Source: Viscum album (Eukaryota; Streptophyta; Magnoliopsida; Santalales; Viscaceae). Taken from it: a DNA stretch of 64,000 nucleotides. Below, in pieces: positions 1 through 10,835 of this stretch. The notes under the pieces were generated by a model. The model was given only the letters and a program-made list of their open reading frames with translations. It was not told the origin of the DNA and ran no database searches. The translations under genes were made by a program, and so were the position numbers. Location of the stretch: NCBI GenBank assembly GCA_963277665.1, contig OY728153.1:276184250-276248249 (forward strand). The letters run 5' to 3'. The first letter of the stretch is position 1; every line of letters begins with the position of its first letter.

Positions 1-204
1 TGAACTTATTAAAAAATTTTGAAATAAAAATTAAAAATACTAAGATTTCTATACTATATTCAATTTCTAAAGGTGATAAAAGTTAATTTCAATATAAGTA
101 TGCAAAACACATGAAAAACACTTTTTAGAAAGATTTATTTTTATGAATAAAAACGAATTAATAATTACTCCTTAACAAATAGTAATAATTTAATGATTAA
201 TAAT

Positions 205-228
205 TTATATATATATATATATATATAT
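205..228. repeat. (TA)n microsatellite
   Basis: An uninterrupted TA dinucleotide run of about 12 units. Confidence 0.9.
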
Positions 229-286
229 TTCATTTCATTTCAATTTATACCTCAAGCATGTGAAAGTTTACTTAAAAAAACATATA

Positions 287-307
287 ATATATATATATAT
301 ATATATA
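287..307. repeat. (TA)n microsatellite
   Basis: A second uninterrupted TA run about 60 bases after the first. Confidence 0.9.
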
Positions 308-756
308 ATTTTTTTTAAAACAAAACATATTGGTTTAGTGATGAATAATTAAATTTGAATTCATTATATTAACCTAAATATTTATTGTTTATTAATAATT
401 TTTTACTAATAATTATTTAAATTTTATCAAAAGATTTTATTGAGACCATTCTTCAATAATAAATTCAAATAAATAAATAGTTCATAAAAATTGATTATTT
501 AGAATCAATGGTTTTTTCTAATTTAATTATAAACCTTTTAATTTTACAAAATAATTTATTTGAAAAATTATATTTTATTTATGTGTCTGGTTATTTATCA
601 CTTTTTTTGTATTATAATAAATTATTATTCACTTTAGTTTGGTGTTGTGGGTATCATAAGCTATCAACCACACTAAAATTATTTAATGGGAAATACATAC
701 TAGAACCATTAGGTTTTGTATTCTATACCCTTAAAAATAATTTCACCTTTTATATT

Positions 757-921
757 TGATTACTATAATAAAATAAAATGGGGGAACTTATACTTTATTA
801 TATACTTATTTTCCCACAATTCTAAGTAAAATTTTTGAGTCCTCTAGAGAACTTTTACAGATAAAGTGGACTTATTTTGTAGTACATTATCTATATGATC
901 TATATTTCTATTGATTGTTCC
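757..921 (-). pseudogene. Z gypsy pol, C-terminal chromodomain remnant (part 2)
   Basis: On the minus strand this reads as the end of a Ty3/gypsy integrase-chromodomain polyprotein. 'DHIDNVLQNKSTLSVKVL' matches the family's 'LDR..RVLRNK.I..VKVLW' block. It is followed by a stop in place of the usual W, then 'YKFPHF' where the family has the terminal 'KYPHLF'. The upstream half of the same protein, ending 'EHDLSYD', is at 40,004 onward on the minus strand, so the two halves were one gene before element Y inserted. Role in the family: a chromodomain can direct integration by binding histone marks. The copy is dead. Confidence 0.75.
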
Positions 922-3037
922 TATAACATCCCATTAATCTTTTGAAATGTATTTTTTAAAAACATGTTGTGTTTTTATTTTATTTTTCATTGTATGGGTA
1001 GGGGTTAGAAGGAATTGGGGGGATACCTATGATGGTGAAGTTATAGATTTATTGGATTCTCAACATAAAAACTTTCTCATTTCATAGTCTGTAGGGGATT
1101 TACATGCTGTGTAATATGGTTACATGATGTGTGAATTATAATGACAATGAATCTGATTTTTATCAAATGGTGGTGATTTTTTTGGTGAATTTGTGATTTT
1201 TCAATTACATTAATTTTATTTATGTTACATGTCATGTAAAGTATCGATAGTCATTATTAAATAGGCATCCTATCTGATTTATTTTTTACCCTCTCCAGTT
1301 TTCAATTCTCTCAACCCAAGAGCAATTCCCAGAAAATTATTGAGCCCTAAAACCCTTCTGATTCATCTCAATCAACAACCGATCATTTTTGTGGTTACGG
1401 TATGAATCACAGTGTAATTTTTCTCCCAATCTATTTGTCTCTTTACCCATTCTTCCTTGGAAGTTTGAAAGATAATATTAAGATTTATGGATCTAAACCC
1501 CGTGGGGTTGAATATTTTTAATCGGTTGAGTTCCTTCAACTTCTGATCCTTTCTAGTTGGCAGTTCCCATTACGGGTGTTTAGTTTCCATGAAAGGTTTT
1601 TGGTTCCATTATTTTCACTAATTTTGATTAACATTTAATTACTTGATTAGATTTTAATTATTTTATTTAATTAAATTTCTTATAACTCTTTAAATTGGTT
1701 TTTGAAAAACCCAGTTCCATTGAACTGGGGGATTTCGTTTTGGAAATTGCGTTTGGAATGAAATTTGGAAAAACTAAAAATTATAGTGAATTGGGGTGTG
1801 TTTGAGAAATTGATGGAAATTGGTGAAATTGAAGTTATCAGATTTAAATTGTGAAATTGGTTTGATGGAAGATTGGGTAAATTAATTTGATGAAATTTAT
1901 TTCAAATTTCATTTGATAAAAATGGATAAAAATGGTTCTGATAGAAATATTTGGGTCATGGAAAAGGCATGTTTTGATTAAAACCCCGTTTTGGTTTTTA
2001 AATGGAAAAATTGGAATTTTTGAAATGGGGGAATGGGATTTAATTTTATTTTAAGTAGTATTAAAATAAATTTACCAGCATTGATTTTTAACAGATAACA
2101 TGAAATCCTAGTTTGTTAGTTTGTTATTTGAGATAAACACGCTAGGATGGGAATTCTCTATAACTAGATTAATTCCTTACAATAGTAACTAAATACTTCT
2201 TGGCAGATCATATCCCTAGTAAAAAGTTGTTTAGTCTTTGTTGGCCAGTGTTAGAGAGTTGTGTGTGAACATTTCCATTTTCATTATATAAGTGTGTGAG
2301 GATCCCATAACCTGAAACTATCATACCTTTGGAAGATGACCATGTTTCTTGCCTATTTATATATGGTATTTAAATGCATGGTAATGTTTATAAACTATTT
2401 TACATTCATTGTGAATTTATATAAAATTATTTTTATAAGATGTTTTATTTGGTCCATTTTTTTAAATTATATCTATCATTTGAAATGTATTACAAACTTT
2501 TAAATATAAAGCAATATTTTTTTAAATATGTTTTTGAAATTCCAAGCATGTTTATTTGAAAATTTAATTCTCTTTATTTGTTTAATTAAACATTGAAATA
2601 TATTATGGAATCCTTAGTGAGACCATACTGGGATTTTATCTCACACTCTACATATGCCTTTAGGTGTTTATAAATTATCCCCCTCTAGGTTCAAGAAAGG
2701 GTAAATCACCGCTTGGAGGTTGTTCTAGATATTGATATGTGGACATAGAGAGTTGCATTCATTGGGACATGGGACATTCTTTCAGTTTTTTGGTACCTTT
2801 TTGTAGTGATTTGGGTTGTTTTATACCTATTTTACTTCTACTACACTTATCCCAAAATATTTTTTCATAAATTCAGAATTCCTTGTTATCTATATTCCAT
2901 TATATTTGTGGAAATTTTTTCCCACTTTCATTTTTGTATGATTCTAGGTGCTTCTTACTGACCCATGGGGATTGAGAATTCCCTTCAGGTCATATCAGGA
3001 TCAGCATAGTTATCGGGTAACCAAGTTACCCGTGATG
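922..3037 (+). repeat. Y 5' LTR
   Basis: Matches 37,876-39,998 block for block, for example the 'CTCTCAACCCAAGAGC' segment near 1306, the 'CCCATTACGGGTGTT' segment near 1566 and the 'TTATCGGGT' segment near 3010. A TATA-like 'ATTAAATAGG' at about 1256 precedes the C/T-rich stretch and 'CTCAACCCAAGAG', which may be the transcript start region. There is no open reading frame of interest. Confidence 0.85.
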
Positions 3038-3050
3038 GTGCGTGAAAATT

Positions 3051-3067
3051 TTGTATCAAAGCTCTAG
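3051..3067 (+). other. Y primer binding site (degenerate)
   Basis: 'TTGTATCAAAGCTCTAG' just past the 5' LTR resembles the plant gypsy PBS 'TTGGTATCAGAGC', which is complementary to the 3' end of initiator tRNA-Met, with two changes. Confidence 0.6.
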
Positions 3068-3513
3068 GTTGATTGTATTGTCTTGAATTCAGTATGCCTT
3101 TGGGTATTATTATCATGATATATGAGGTAGTTTCGATTGAGTGACTAGTCAGCTCTCACCACAATGAAACTTAATTCACTGAGTTTATTTTGTAATGACA
3201 CCTTGAGGTTTATTTTTAGTCTTTTCCCTTCTTATGATTTGGATAGATTTAAATCCAAATCTTTTTGTCTAGATATTGGTATTAATTATCCCTTGTTGGT
3301 CCATTTGAGTGTTACCTGAAGTCTTACATACTGACAATTGATGTTGTGTAGTATCATTCCTACAAGAATACGAGTGAATCAAATCCAATAGGATGCTTCT
3401 ACTGAACTGTAGTAAGAAAATCCTCTTGTGAACCCAAACCTGGTTGATGTAATTGTGTGTACTGTCCCAACTCTTGGACATGAACCACTACCGGTTCCTC
3501 TATAGGCTTCAGT
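3068..3513 (+). other. Y untranslated leader between PBS and gag
   Basis: About 450 bases with no coding signal. A 70-codon minus-strand open frame here is a chance frame with no recognisable domain. Confidence 0.5.
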
Positions 3514-4310
3514 TATGGAACCTAAAATGGGTGATATTCAGAATCTTTCTCAAGAGTTCATTCACGAGGATCCAAAAGAATTCAAGGTCTCAATTGATCT
3601 TCAAGAGGATTAATAATGGTTGAGTGGGATCAAGTGGTTGTTTGTGTTCTTAGAGACACTTGATGAAATCAAGGGGAAGTGTGGCACCTTCATGTGGGAA
3701 GGACCGACTAGGAGATTGTGGGACATGATGGTGAAAGTGTAGAAACATGAGGTATTATAGTGGAATGAATTCAAATCAATTTTCACTGACCAACTTTATC
3801 CTGATTCAATGGTGTTTTTTAAGGCTAAAAAGTTTTTTAAACTTGAGAAGGCAGAAAGGACCATGAAAAAATATGAAAACCATTTTTTTGAGCTATTGCA
3901 GTTTTCACTTGAGATATTGTCAAATGAGAATATAAAGACTCCATAGTTCGAGTTGGGGAATTTGACAAGATATCCATTATTATGTTTTCTTATTGAATCT
4001 TCTTTCTTATGCTGATGTGCTGGATAGAGCACTAATGGTTGAAATGGATCTCCCTGGAAAGATAGGGTTATCAGAAGTTTCCTTCTCTCCTAGTGGAAAC
4101 GTGGGTTCCTTTAGAGGAAATTAGAAGAGAGATTATTCTCATGGTTGTTCTTGAAATTAGTGTCATTCCAAACCTACTATAGTTCTTAGAATCGGTCCTA
4201 TAATTTTCTACCTGTGTGAAAATCTAGGACATTCAAATAGGTTTTTCATTAAGTTACTAAAAAATTGGGGCTCATGTGGATGTTCAGGTCACTTATAGAG
4301 GTTATAACAT
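3514..4310 (+). pseudogene. Y gag remnant (capsid and zinc knuckle)
   Basis: A start-like ATG at 3514 opens 'MEPKMGDIQNLSQEF'. Around 3700-3960 the plus strand reads 'WNEFKSIFTDQLYPDS', 'FFKLEKAERTMKKYENHF' and 'LLQFSLEI', matching the retrotransposon gag capsid domain ('W..F...F...Y.P......F..L.QG..TV.EYE..F..L'). Further on, 'CENLGHSNRFF' and 'CGCSGH' are eroded CCHC zinc knuckles of the nucleocapsid. Several stops and frame shifts interrupt it, so no intact protein can be made. In the family, Gag forms the particle and binds the RNA. Confidence 0.75.
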
Positions 4311-4879
4311 ATCTAATACACTCCACATAGTGGAATAATATCATTATATCTTTCTAATAATACAAAGAAATCATATGATTCACGTACTAAAGGGATCCAT
4401 CCATAGGTATCCCGAATAAATCTTCTTCACACAGTGGAAGAGTCTCTAGAGGAAGCAGATAGGGGTTTAGTGAATGTGAGAAGTACCATCACTATAGATT
4501 CATCATTAGAGACTTCTTTTTTTGATATGGGTTAATCTCATTCATTTATTTCAACCTATATTTTTAATATTCTAAATGCTACTACATATATTTTTTCATA
4601 TTTCACGGATATTACTACACCCATTAGTACAAAGAGAAGGAATGGTCTCCATAGTCCCGCATGCATTTTTTCCCTATCAGATGTCAAGTTTTCTTGATGT
4701 TTTTTGGTTCTCCACATGAAACTGCTCGATGTTATATTCACAATAGATTGGATCATTGTAAATAAATCTTGGACTGATTGCTATCTTCCACGGGTTTCCA
4801 TTTCTACAACTAGTGGTGTATGCCATGTCATTCAGAGATAATGGGACCTGAGGTTGAGTATGGTCGAAAATTATTATCC
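4311..4879 (+). other. Y protease region, unrecognisable
   Basis: Lies where gypsy elements place the aspartic protease and its linker. I see no D(S/T)G active-site triad and no sustained frame. It is assigned by position only. Confidence 0.4.
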
Positions 4880-7354
4880 AGAGTTGAGTAAAGTGATATT
4901 TTTGTATCCTTTAACCTAGAGTAGGAGTATTTAAGTAGTGATCTCCCTCCAGTGTTCATTGAGTTTCATGACATGTTTTATTCTGAAATTTCATGTTTTT
5001 TACTAGCAATGGAGGTTGATATTTCTATTAAATTAATGAATGGTAATCAACCAATATCTACTCCCTCTTACCATATAGAAAATAATAAAATGAAAGGGAT
5101 AAAGTACCAATTGGATGATCTTATTGACGAAGGATTCATTCTCCCTAGTGTGTCACATTGGGTGGTTCTATTTCTCTTTTATAATAATGATTATGGTTCA
5201 CTTTGGATATGTGTTGAATAACGAATGCTCCATCGAGTTAGAGAAAAGAAAAAATATCTATTACCACAGATTAATGATCTATTTGATCAGTTAAATTGAG
5301 TAGATTGGTTCTAAAAGATTGATCTTTATTATGGCTAACACTAGTTGAGGATAAAAGAATATGACACTCAGAAAACCGCCTTTCATGGTAGGTGTGGCCA
5401 TTATGAGTACATTGTCCTGAAATTTTCTCCCACCAATAATCCCATAGTCTTTATGGGATTAATGAAAAATATTTAAAAAGAGTATATTTTTACCTTCATG
5501 GTAGTCTTTGTGGATGACATCCTTTTTAACTATAACTACAAGGAGGATCATATGCATCATTTGAGATTTTTTTTGAGTTTTCTGAGAACACAACAATTTT
5601 AAGCCATGATTTCGAAATGTGACTTCTGGATTTGGGAATTGAAATTCTTGGGACATGTGGTGTCAGAACCTGGGATATCAGTTTATCCAGATAAGGTAAA
5701 ATATGTTATGACATGGGAACAACCACATAATTTTTTCGATATTTGAGCTTCTTGGGTCTAGCTAGGAATTTTATTTGGTTCATTAAGGACTTCTAAAAGT
5801 TGGATTCTCCAATAAAAGCTATAAATCAGAAAGGATAAAAGTTGTCTTGGGATGAAAAATTCTTAAATTATGTGGTTGATATAAAATTCCTTTTGACTAC
5901 TACATTGGCGTTGACTCTTCTAGAGGCTTGGGAGGGCTATGTGGTCTTCTTTGATACATAAAGTTCGGGTTTGGGATGTGTTCTTATGCATGGTGATTAG
6001 GTCGTTGATTATGAATCTAATATTATTATTTAACATGAGAAGAATTATCCAACCCATGACCTTGAACTTAGACATATGATTCATGTAATTAATAGTTTGA
6101 GGCATTAAATTTTTGTATAAAAGTATATTATGTTTTTTTACCACAAGATCTTGAGTTATATCTTCTCTTAAAAAATATTTTAATCTCTTCCATAGGCATT
6201 GGGTTAATTACTTGTAGTCTTTTTATTTTTAAAACACCTATACCTTGGGGAAATGGAATTTCATTGAAGATACATTGAGTAGGAAACTTTCAACTCATGT
6301 TACAAATAAATCATCAGAAGAGTGGAACTTGATGTCCCTCTTTGCACAGTTTCATATTGGAGTCTTGGAATCAGATGACGAGATTCTTTTGTCCAGTGTT
6401 TAGATGAAATCCCTTCTTCTCAAGACGATTCTTAGAGGAACAATAGATTTATGATGATTTCAGTAAAATTAAATAATCTCTTTATGGTGTGGAGATAGTT
6501 GTTGAGTGTTTATTCTACAAAGAACGAATTTAATGTTATCATAATCACTTCATTGTTCCTTTATAGGAAAGGAAATACATGATGGGTGATTTCAATAATT
6601 CCAAATGGGAAGTGCACCCAAGAATAGTAGATATGTTCTATGACATGCGAAAGACATTCTTGTGGTCTCATATGAGACGAGGCATTGGTAATTTTCTTTG
6701 TCTTTGCTATACATTCCAACAGGTTGTGGTCGAGAAATAGAAATCTTTGGGTTTGATTCAGCCAAATTGAGCCCCTATTTGGATGTGGGATGAAATATCT
6801 ATAGAATTTTCGGTGGGGTTTCCATGTAACCAGATAAAGAAGAATGTTATATGGGTTGTGATGAAATGGATGACTAAATCAACACACATTATACCCATTA
6901 AAGATACAACCAAATTTGAGGATTTGGGAAATCTCTATGTGAAAGAGAATGTTCATTTTAATGGAGTTTCTACTATTATAGTTTCTCATAGGGATCCTAG
7001 ATTCACTTATCACTTTTGAAGAGGATATCAGAAGGCACTGGGATCTCACATATGTTTTAGTATGAAATACCATCCACAGTTGGATGGTCAGACAGAAAGA
7101 GCTATACAGATTCTTAAGAATATACTTTACACTTGTTTTATCTACTTTGGTGGTGCTTGGTATGATCACTCAGGACTGGATAATTTTTACTATAATAATA
7201 TTTACTACTCCATGATCAAAATGACTCTTTTTTAGGCCTTATATGGATGACCTTACAGATCTCCGTTGTGTTGGTCATAGATTAGGGAAAGTTCCTTGGT
7301 TGGACCAAGCATGTTTCTAGTGGAGACAACAAAGATTTAGTTGATTATTCAGAG
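4880..7354 (+). pseudogene. Y pol, part 1: reverse transcriptase, RNase H, integrase
   Basis: RT starts near 4930: 'EFHDMFYSEI', then 'LDDLIDEGFILPSVSHW' at 5114-5164, 'KTAFHGRCGHYEYIVLKF' near 5370 and the catalytic box as 'VVFVDDILF' near 5500, with 'SKCDFW...LKFLGHVVS' following. RNase H is visible as 'NYPTHDLELRHM' near 6050. Integrase shows the zinc-binding and 'Y.DMRKTFLWSHM' block near 6640, then 'WDEISIEF', 'KWMTKSTHIIPIK' and 'IVSHRDPRFTYHF' at 6783-7017, and 'YHPQLDGQTERAIQ' near 7070. Stops and frameshifts occur throughout. The frame is cut at 'FLVETTKI' by element X and resumes at 37,338. Confidence 0.88.
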
Positions 7355-8934
7355 TGTGACACCCCAGGTAAATAAAGAATATGACATTTTCATATTTATC
7401 CATATTTGTGAATAAAATATTAATATGACTTTAAAGGGGATGCTATGCTCGATGGCGTACCCAACACGCAACAACGAGTTTCTTGGGAATCTTACGTTGC
7501 ACTCTAATAATAAAATAATATTATTTTAAATGGCAGTTAACATGTAGCCGTTGTATTGGCGGGAATGGATAGAAATAACTAAAATATGAATATATATGTT
7601 TTTTTTACATCTATCCAAAGGCTTAAAATACGGAAAGAATTCAATTTTAGGCTTTAATAGCCTAATTTTCACTAAAGGTTCACTTATCGCCTTCTGATGG
7701 AGAAATGTCATTAAATATAGTTTTGATCACTCTTATACATTAATTTGTACCAAATAAAACTCTTCTTTATAATCGGGACATTAAATTTTACTTTGTGTAA
7801 ATTTTTGGTATCTAGTGTAAAATGTTGTATTTTAATTTAAAACCACTTTTTAATCTAATTTATTTATATGATTAGATTATATTTTTAATTGGTTTTAAAG
7901 TGAAATTAGAAAATATTTTTACCATTAAATCCAATAGTGGTCGTTGGAATCAATTTCACGTTGAAATCAGACTTAAACTAGTGTCAATCATTTGATACTT
8001 ATTGTTTCATAAAACACGCTATTTGTCATGACAGCGGGAATTATTTATTAAATTAATTAATGTGACTTGTATGTTTTGAATTTTTTAAAACGGACTTCAT
8101 TTTTGAATTCAGAATATCAAATATAGCTTAGGGTGAATTTTTGGGATTTTTCTGAAAAACTTCAATTTTTGATGAATAGTGAAACCACTAAGTGGTACTT
8201 ATAAAAACTGATTTTCCGTTTAAATGAAATTTTGCCATCATTGTGTTTTGATTTTCAAAAATCCGACATACATGGTTGTCATTAAGAAGTAAAATGTGGT
8301 TCAATGAGATTAAAATATTTTTTTGTGAATAGTAACTTATTAAGTATTTAATCGCGATTAGTGGTAATTAGTGTAGTTTAAGGTAAAAATAATGCTTTAA
8401 TAAAATGAGATGAGCTTGACACATGTCTTGCCCTCATTAGTTGTATCATGGCCGACCAAGAAAAGCCATGGGTCAACTTGGGGACCCCATGGATCCACTT
8501 TTGTTGGCAAATGACATAAATAACATTTTATTTAATGTAAAAGTAAAATTGACACAAACATGATATGTTTTACTAAAACAATTTTTAAGTGGGGTTATAC
8601 AAGTCATATTTTTGATTATAAATATTCATTGGAAAGATAAAAATCTTTCCTACATCATAGTATTTTGTTTATAATTTTTAGACATTAAATAAATTAAATT
8701 ATTTATGACATAATAATGATGCAGCGATGACATCATTATTTGACGATTTAAATAAAATGGAAAGATAATGTAAAATCTATGAACTACACACGTCCAAAAC
8801 TTATTGGATGAGTGGATTTCAAAGCCTTATCACCTTATCCACGAATTATATCAATGTGGGACCTTTTGAAACCGAAACACATTTTCAAATAAAGTAATAT
8901 TTCTTTACTTTCCAAAAGTGCCCCTCCTCTCCTC

Positions 8935-8944
8935 TTATAAAAGG
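8935..8944 (+). promoter_or_regulatory. X LTR1 TATA box
   Basis: 'TTATAAAAGG' in a C/T-rich context, followed by 'CCCCACCTCTACCTC' and 'TTTCACACACTCCTC', a plausible transcription start ~30 bases downstream. The same box sits at the same place in LTR2, LTR3 and in the A and BC LTRs. A splice-donor-like 'AAAGGTAATT' lies near 9107. Confidence 0.75.
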
Positions 8945-9259
8945 CCCCACCTCTACCTCATTTCACACACTCCTCAAGCCTTTGTCTCGGCCAAACCCTG
9001 CCCATTTACCCTCTCCACATCCCTATCCTAATCCTAGAGGATTCCCTTTTGGCAGAATCCTTTCAAAGGAAGCCTTTAGGCTCAAATCAAAAGAAGATAC
9101 ACTTTTAAAGGTAATTCATTCTCTCATGTTCATTTGTTTTATTTTGCTTCTCCAACCCCCTAAAATCTTTTTATTTACTTATTTTGTAACAACAACAGTA
9201 TCTTAAATATACTAGGATATTGTTATAAGATTTATTCGAGCTACACTCTCACACAACTA

Positions 9260-9695
9260 TATCAAATGGTTAAAGAACATACGGTTTCCGTGGATGGCGA
9301 AATTCTGCCTCCCGAAACGATGATTGTTCAATACTCATTTAACACCTTAAAAGGTGGCCATTATGATGTCACTATTTTTATATATGATATATAATATGTT
9401 TATTTTTTCCTTAAGCTTCTTTTTTTTCATTTTGGGCATACCTTTAGGGTTTCCATTATGGGTAAACGCGATATCTTCATTTAAGGAAGTGCGGACTACC
9501 GCCCCCTCAAAGTGATTTGATTCGTTAAATACCATATGTGGGACGTATAAAGGATGGAACTATGATATTATATATTATATTATACTGTAATTATAATATA
9601 CATTTATATCATTATTATTCCATTCTATAAAATATGAAATAGAAATGAAAGTAGTGTTCATGCGTACGTACCGCTTACCGTCTCCATGAACGGTG
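9260..9695 (+). other. Conserved structured leader in X LTR1
   Basis: Three blocks recur in this order downstream of the TATA box in every X, A and BC LTR. Block 1 (about 9290-9365) contains 'CGATGATTGTTCAAT' and 'GGTGGCCATTATGATG'. Block 2 (9486-9526) contains 'GCGGACTACCGC', which can form a GCGG/CCGC stem with an ACTA loop, then 'CCTCAAAGTGAT'. Block 3 (9655-9692) is an outer stem (U)GTTCATG/CATGAAC(G) enclosing a short inner stem. Function is unknown; a packaging, dimerisation or translation element in the retrotransposon RNA is possible. Confidence 0.7.
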
Positions 9696-10035
9696 CATTT
9701 CATTTCTTACCTCTAAATGATTATGTAATGTTATAAATGCATGCATGTACTGGATATATATGACATATATGATATCCAAATCATGAATATGATTCTGGAT
9801 ATAATAAACATTTGACCACACAAACAACATGTAATGGTAAGAAGTCCACTTTCGACTTAAGAACCAAATATCGACAAAACAAACATTATTAACTTAAATG
9901 TTTAAATAATGTTTATAACATGGAAATAAGTGATCTAATAGGAATAATGAACTAGAAAAAGGTTTTTAATAAAGTGGAAATTAACTCAAGTTTATTATTC
10001 AGGACGTTAAAGAACGATCGAGTCAAGTCGGACCC

Positions 10036-10835
10036 GAGGTAAGGGATCCTACTCCTCTCTTTCTTTTTAAGTACACACTTTTATGTCATTCCTTTTAAAG
10101 CTCATCTTTATTGTTATTGGGATGATATTTTATATTACACTTACTGTAATTTTTATGTTCATGTGATGAGAGACCCCATTCTCTCTCATCAATCCATTTT
10201 GGAAGTTTTGAGTGGCGCCGTGAGGCTGCCGAACTTTCATAAGAGATCTAACCTCTCTCTTTCTTTTTAAGTACTCTCCTTTATGTCACTTCTTTTAAAC
10301 TCCTCCTTGAAATGTTGGGGGATTTTCTTTTATATTACACTTGCTGTAAATTCTATTGTAATATGATGGGATACTCTATTTGATCTCATCAATCCATATT
10401 CGGAAGTTTTATGTGGCGCCGTTAGGCTGCCGAGTTTTCGTAAGGGATTTTTCATCTCACTTCTATTCCCGTGAGATTTATGCTACATTTTCCACAAATT
10501 CCATTGAGTGGTGTATTTACTGCCCATTATTCTACTCTTTGTGTAATATAATTTCGTTTATGAGTATTTACATCAATGACCTATTGTCTTTCTTTCATGG
10601 GGTGTATGTTTTGAAAGATACCCAAGTCGGTAAGGGAACCTTTCACCCTCCACTTTTTTAAAAGACTTCTTTTATTGGGTCTTTTAATTTACATATTTCT
10701 ATGTTGGGATATGTTCTCATACGTCCTTATTGATGTAAATTTTATGCCCAAGTGATGAGATACACTTTTTATCTCTCGTCAACTGATTTTGATGTGATGC
10801 CGTTAGGCTGTCAAGGGAACTTTTTAACCCAATTT
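10036..10835 (+). repeat. Diverged ~200-base tandem units with hairpins in X LTR1
   Basis: At least three related units start near 10,036, 10,240 and 10,634. Each has a GTAAGGG- or GTAAGAG-type start, a T-rich stretch with 'TCTTTTTAAGT' or similar, 'ATTACACTT(A/G)CTGTAA' or a variant, a hairpin of type GATGAGAGA...TCTCTCATC, and a tail like 'GGCGCCGT(T/G)AGGCTGCCGA'. The same array is present in LTR2 (from ~17,112) and LTR3 (from ~35,236). The purpose is not evident. Confidence 0.65.

Larger units (their letters stand above)
1..756. other. AT-rich flank downstream of element Z pol
   Basis: This stretch lies past the C-terminal end of the decayed minus-strand Z pol gene, so it should hold Z's 3' untranslated region and perhaps part of its 3' LTR. 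I could not find a polypurine tract or LTR edge. It is extremely AT-rich with many stops in all frames. A plus-strand open frame at 508-759 has low-complexity composition and no recognisable domain, so I do not call it a gene. Confidence 0.5.

Noticed and set aside
508..759. 83-codon plus-strand open frame
   Set aside because: Low-complexity Leu/Phe/Asn composition in an AT-rich region with no homology I recognise; its end abuts the Z pol remnant on the other strand.
8982..9206. 74-codon leader frame, also seen near 34,179
   Set aside because: TTG start, Pro/Ser-rich, in the transcribed leader directly after the TATA box, with a splice-donor-like site inside. No evidence it is translated.
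10407..10425. 'TGGCGCCGT' resembling a retroviral tRNA-Lys primer binding site
   Set aside because: It is inside an LTR repeat unit, not next to an LTR end, and the true PBS (TTGGTATCA) is found at 12,133.
10380..10661. 93-codon open frame repeated at 17,454-17,735
   Set aside because: It starts at a TTG, lies in LTR repeat units and has no domain; its recurrence only reflects LTR identity.
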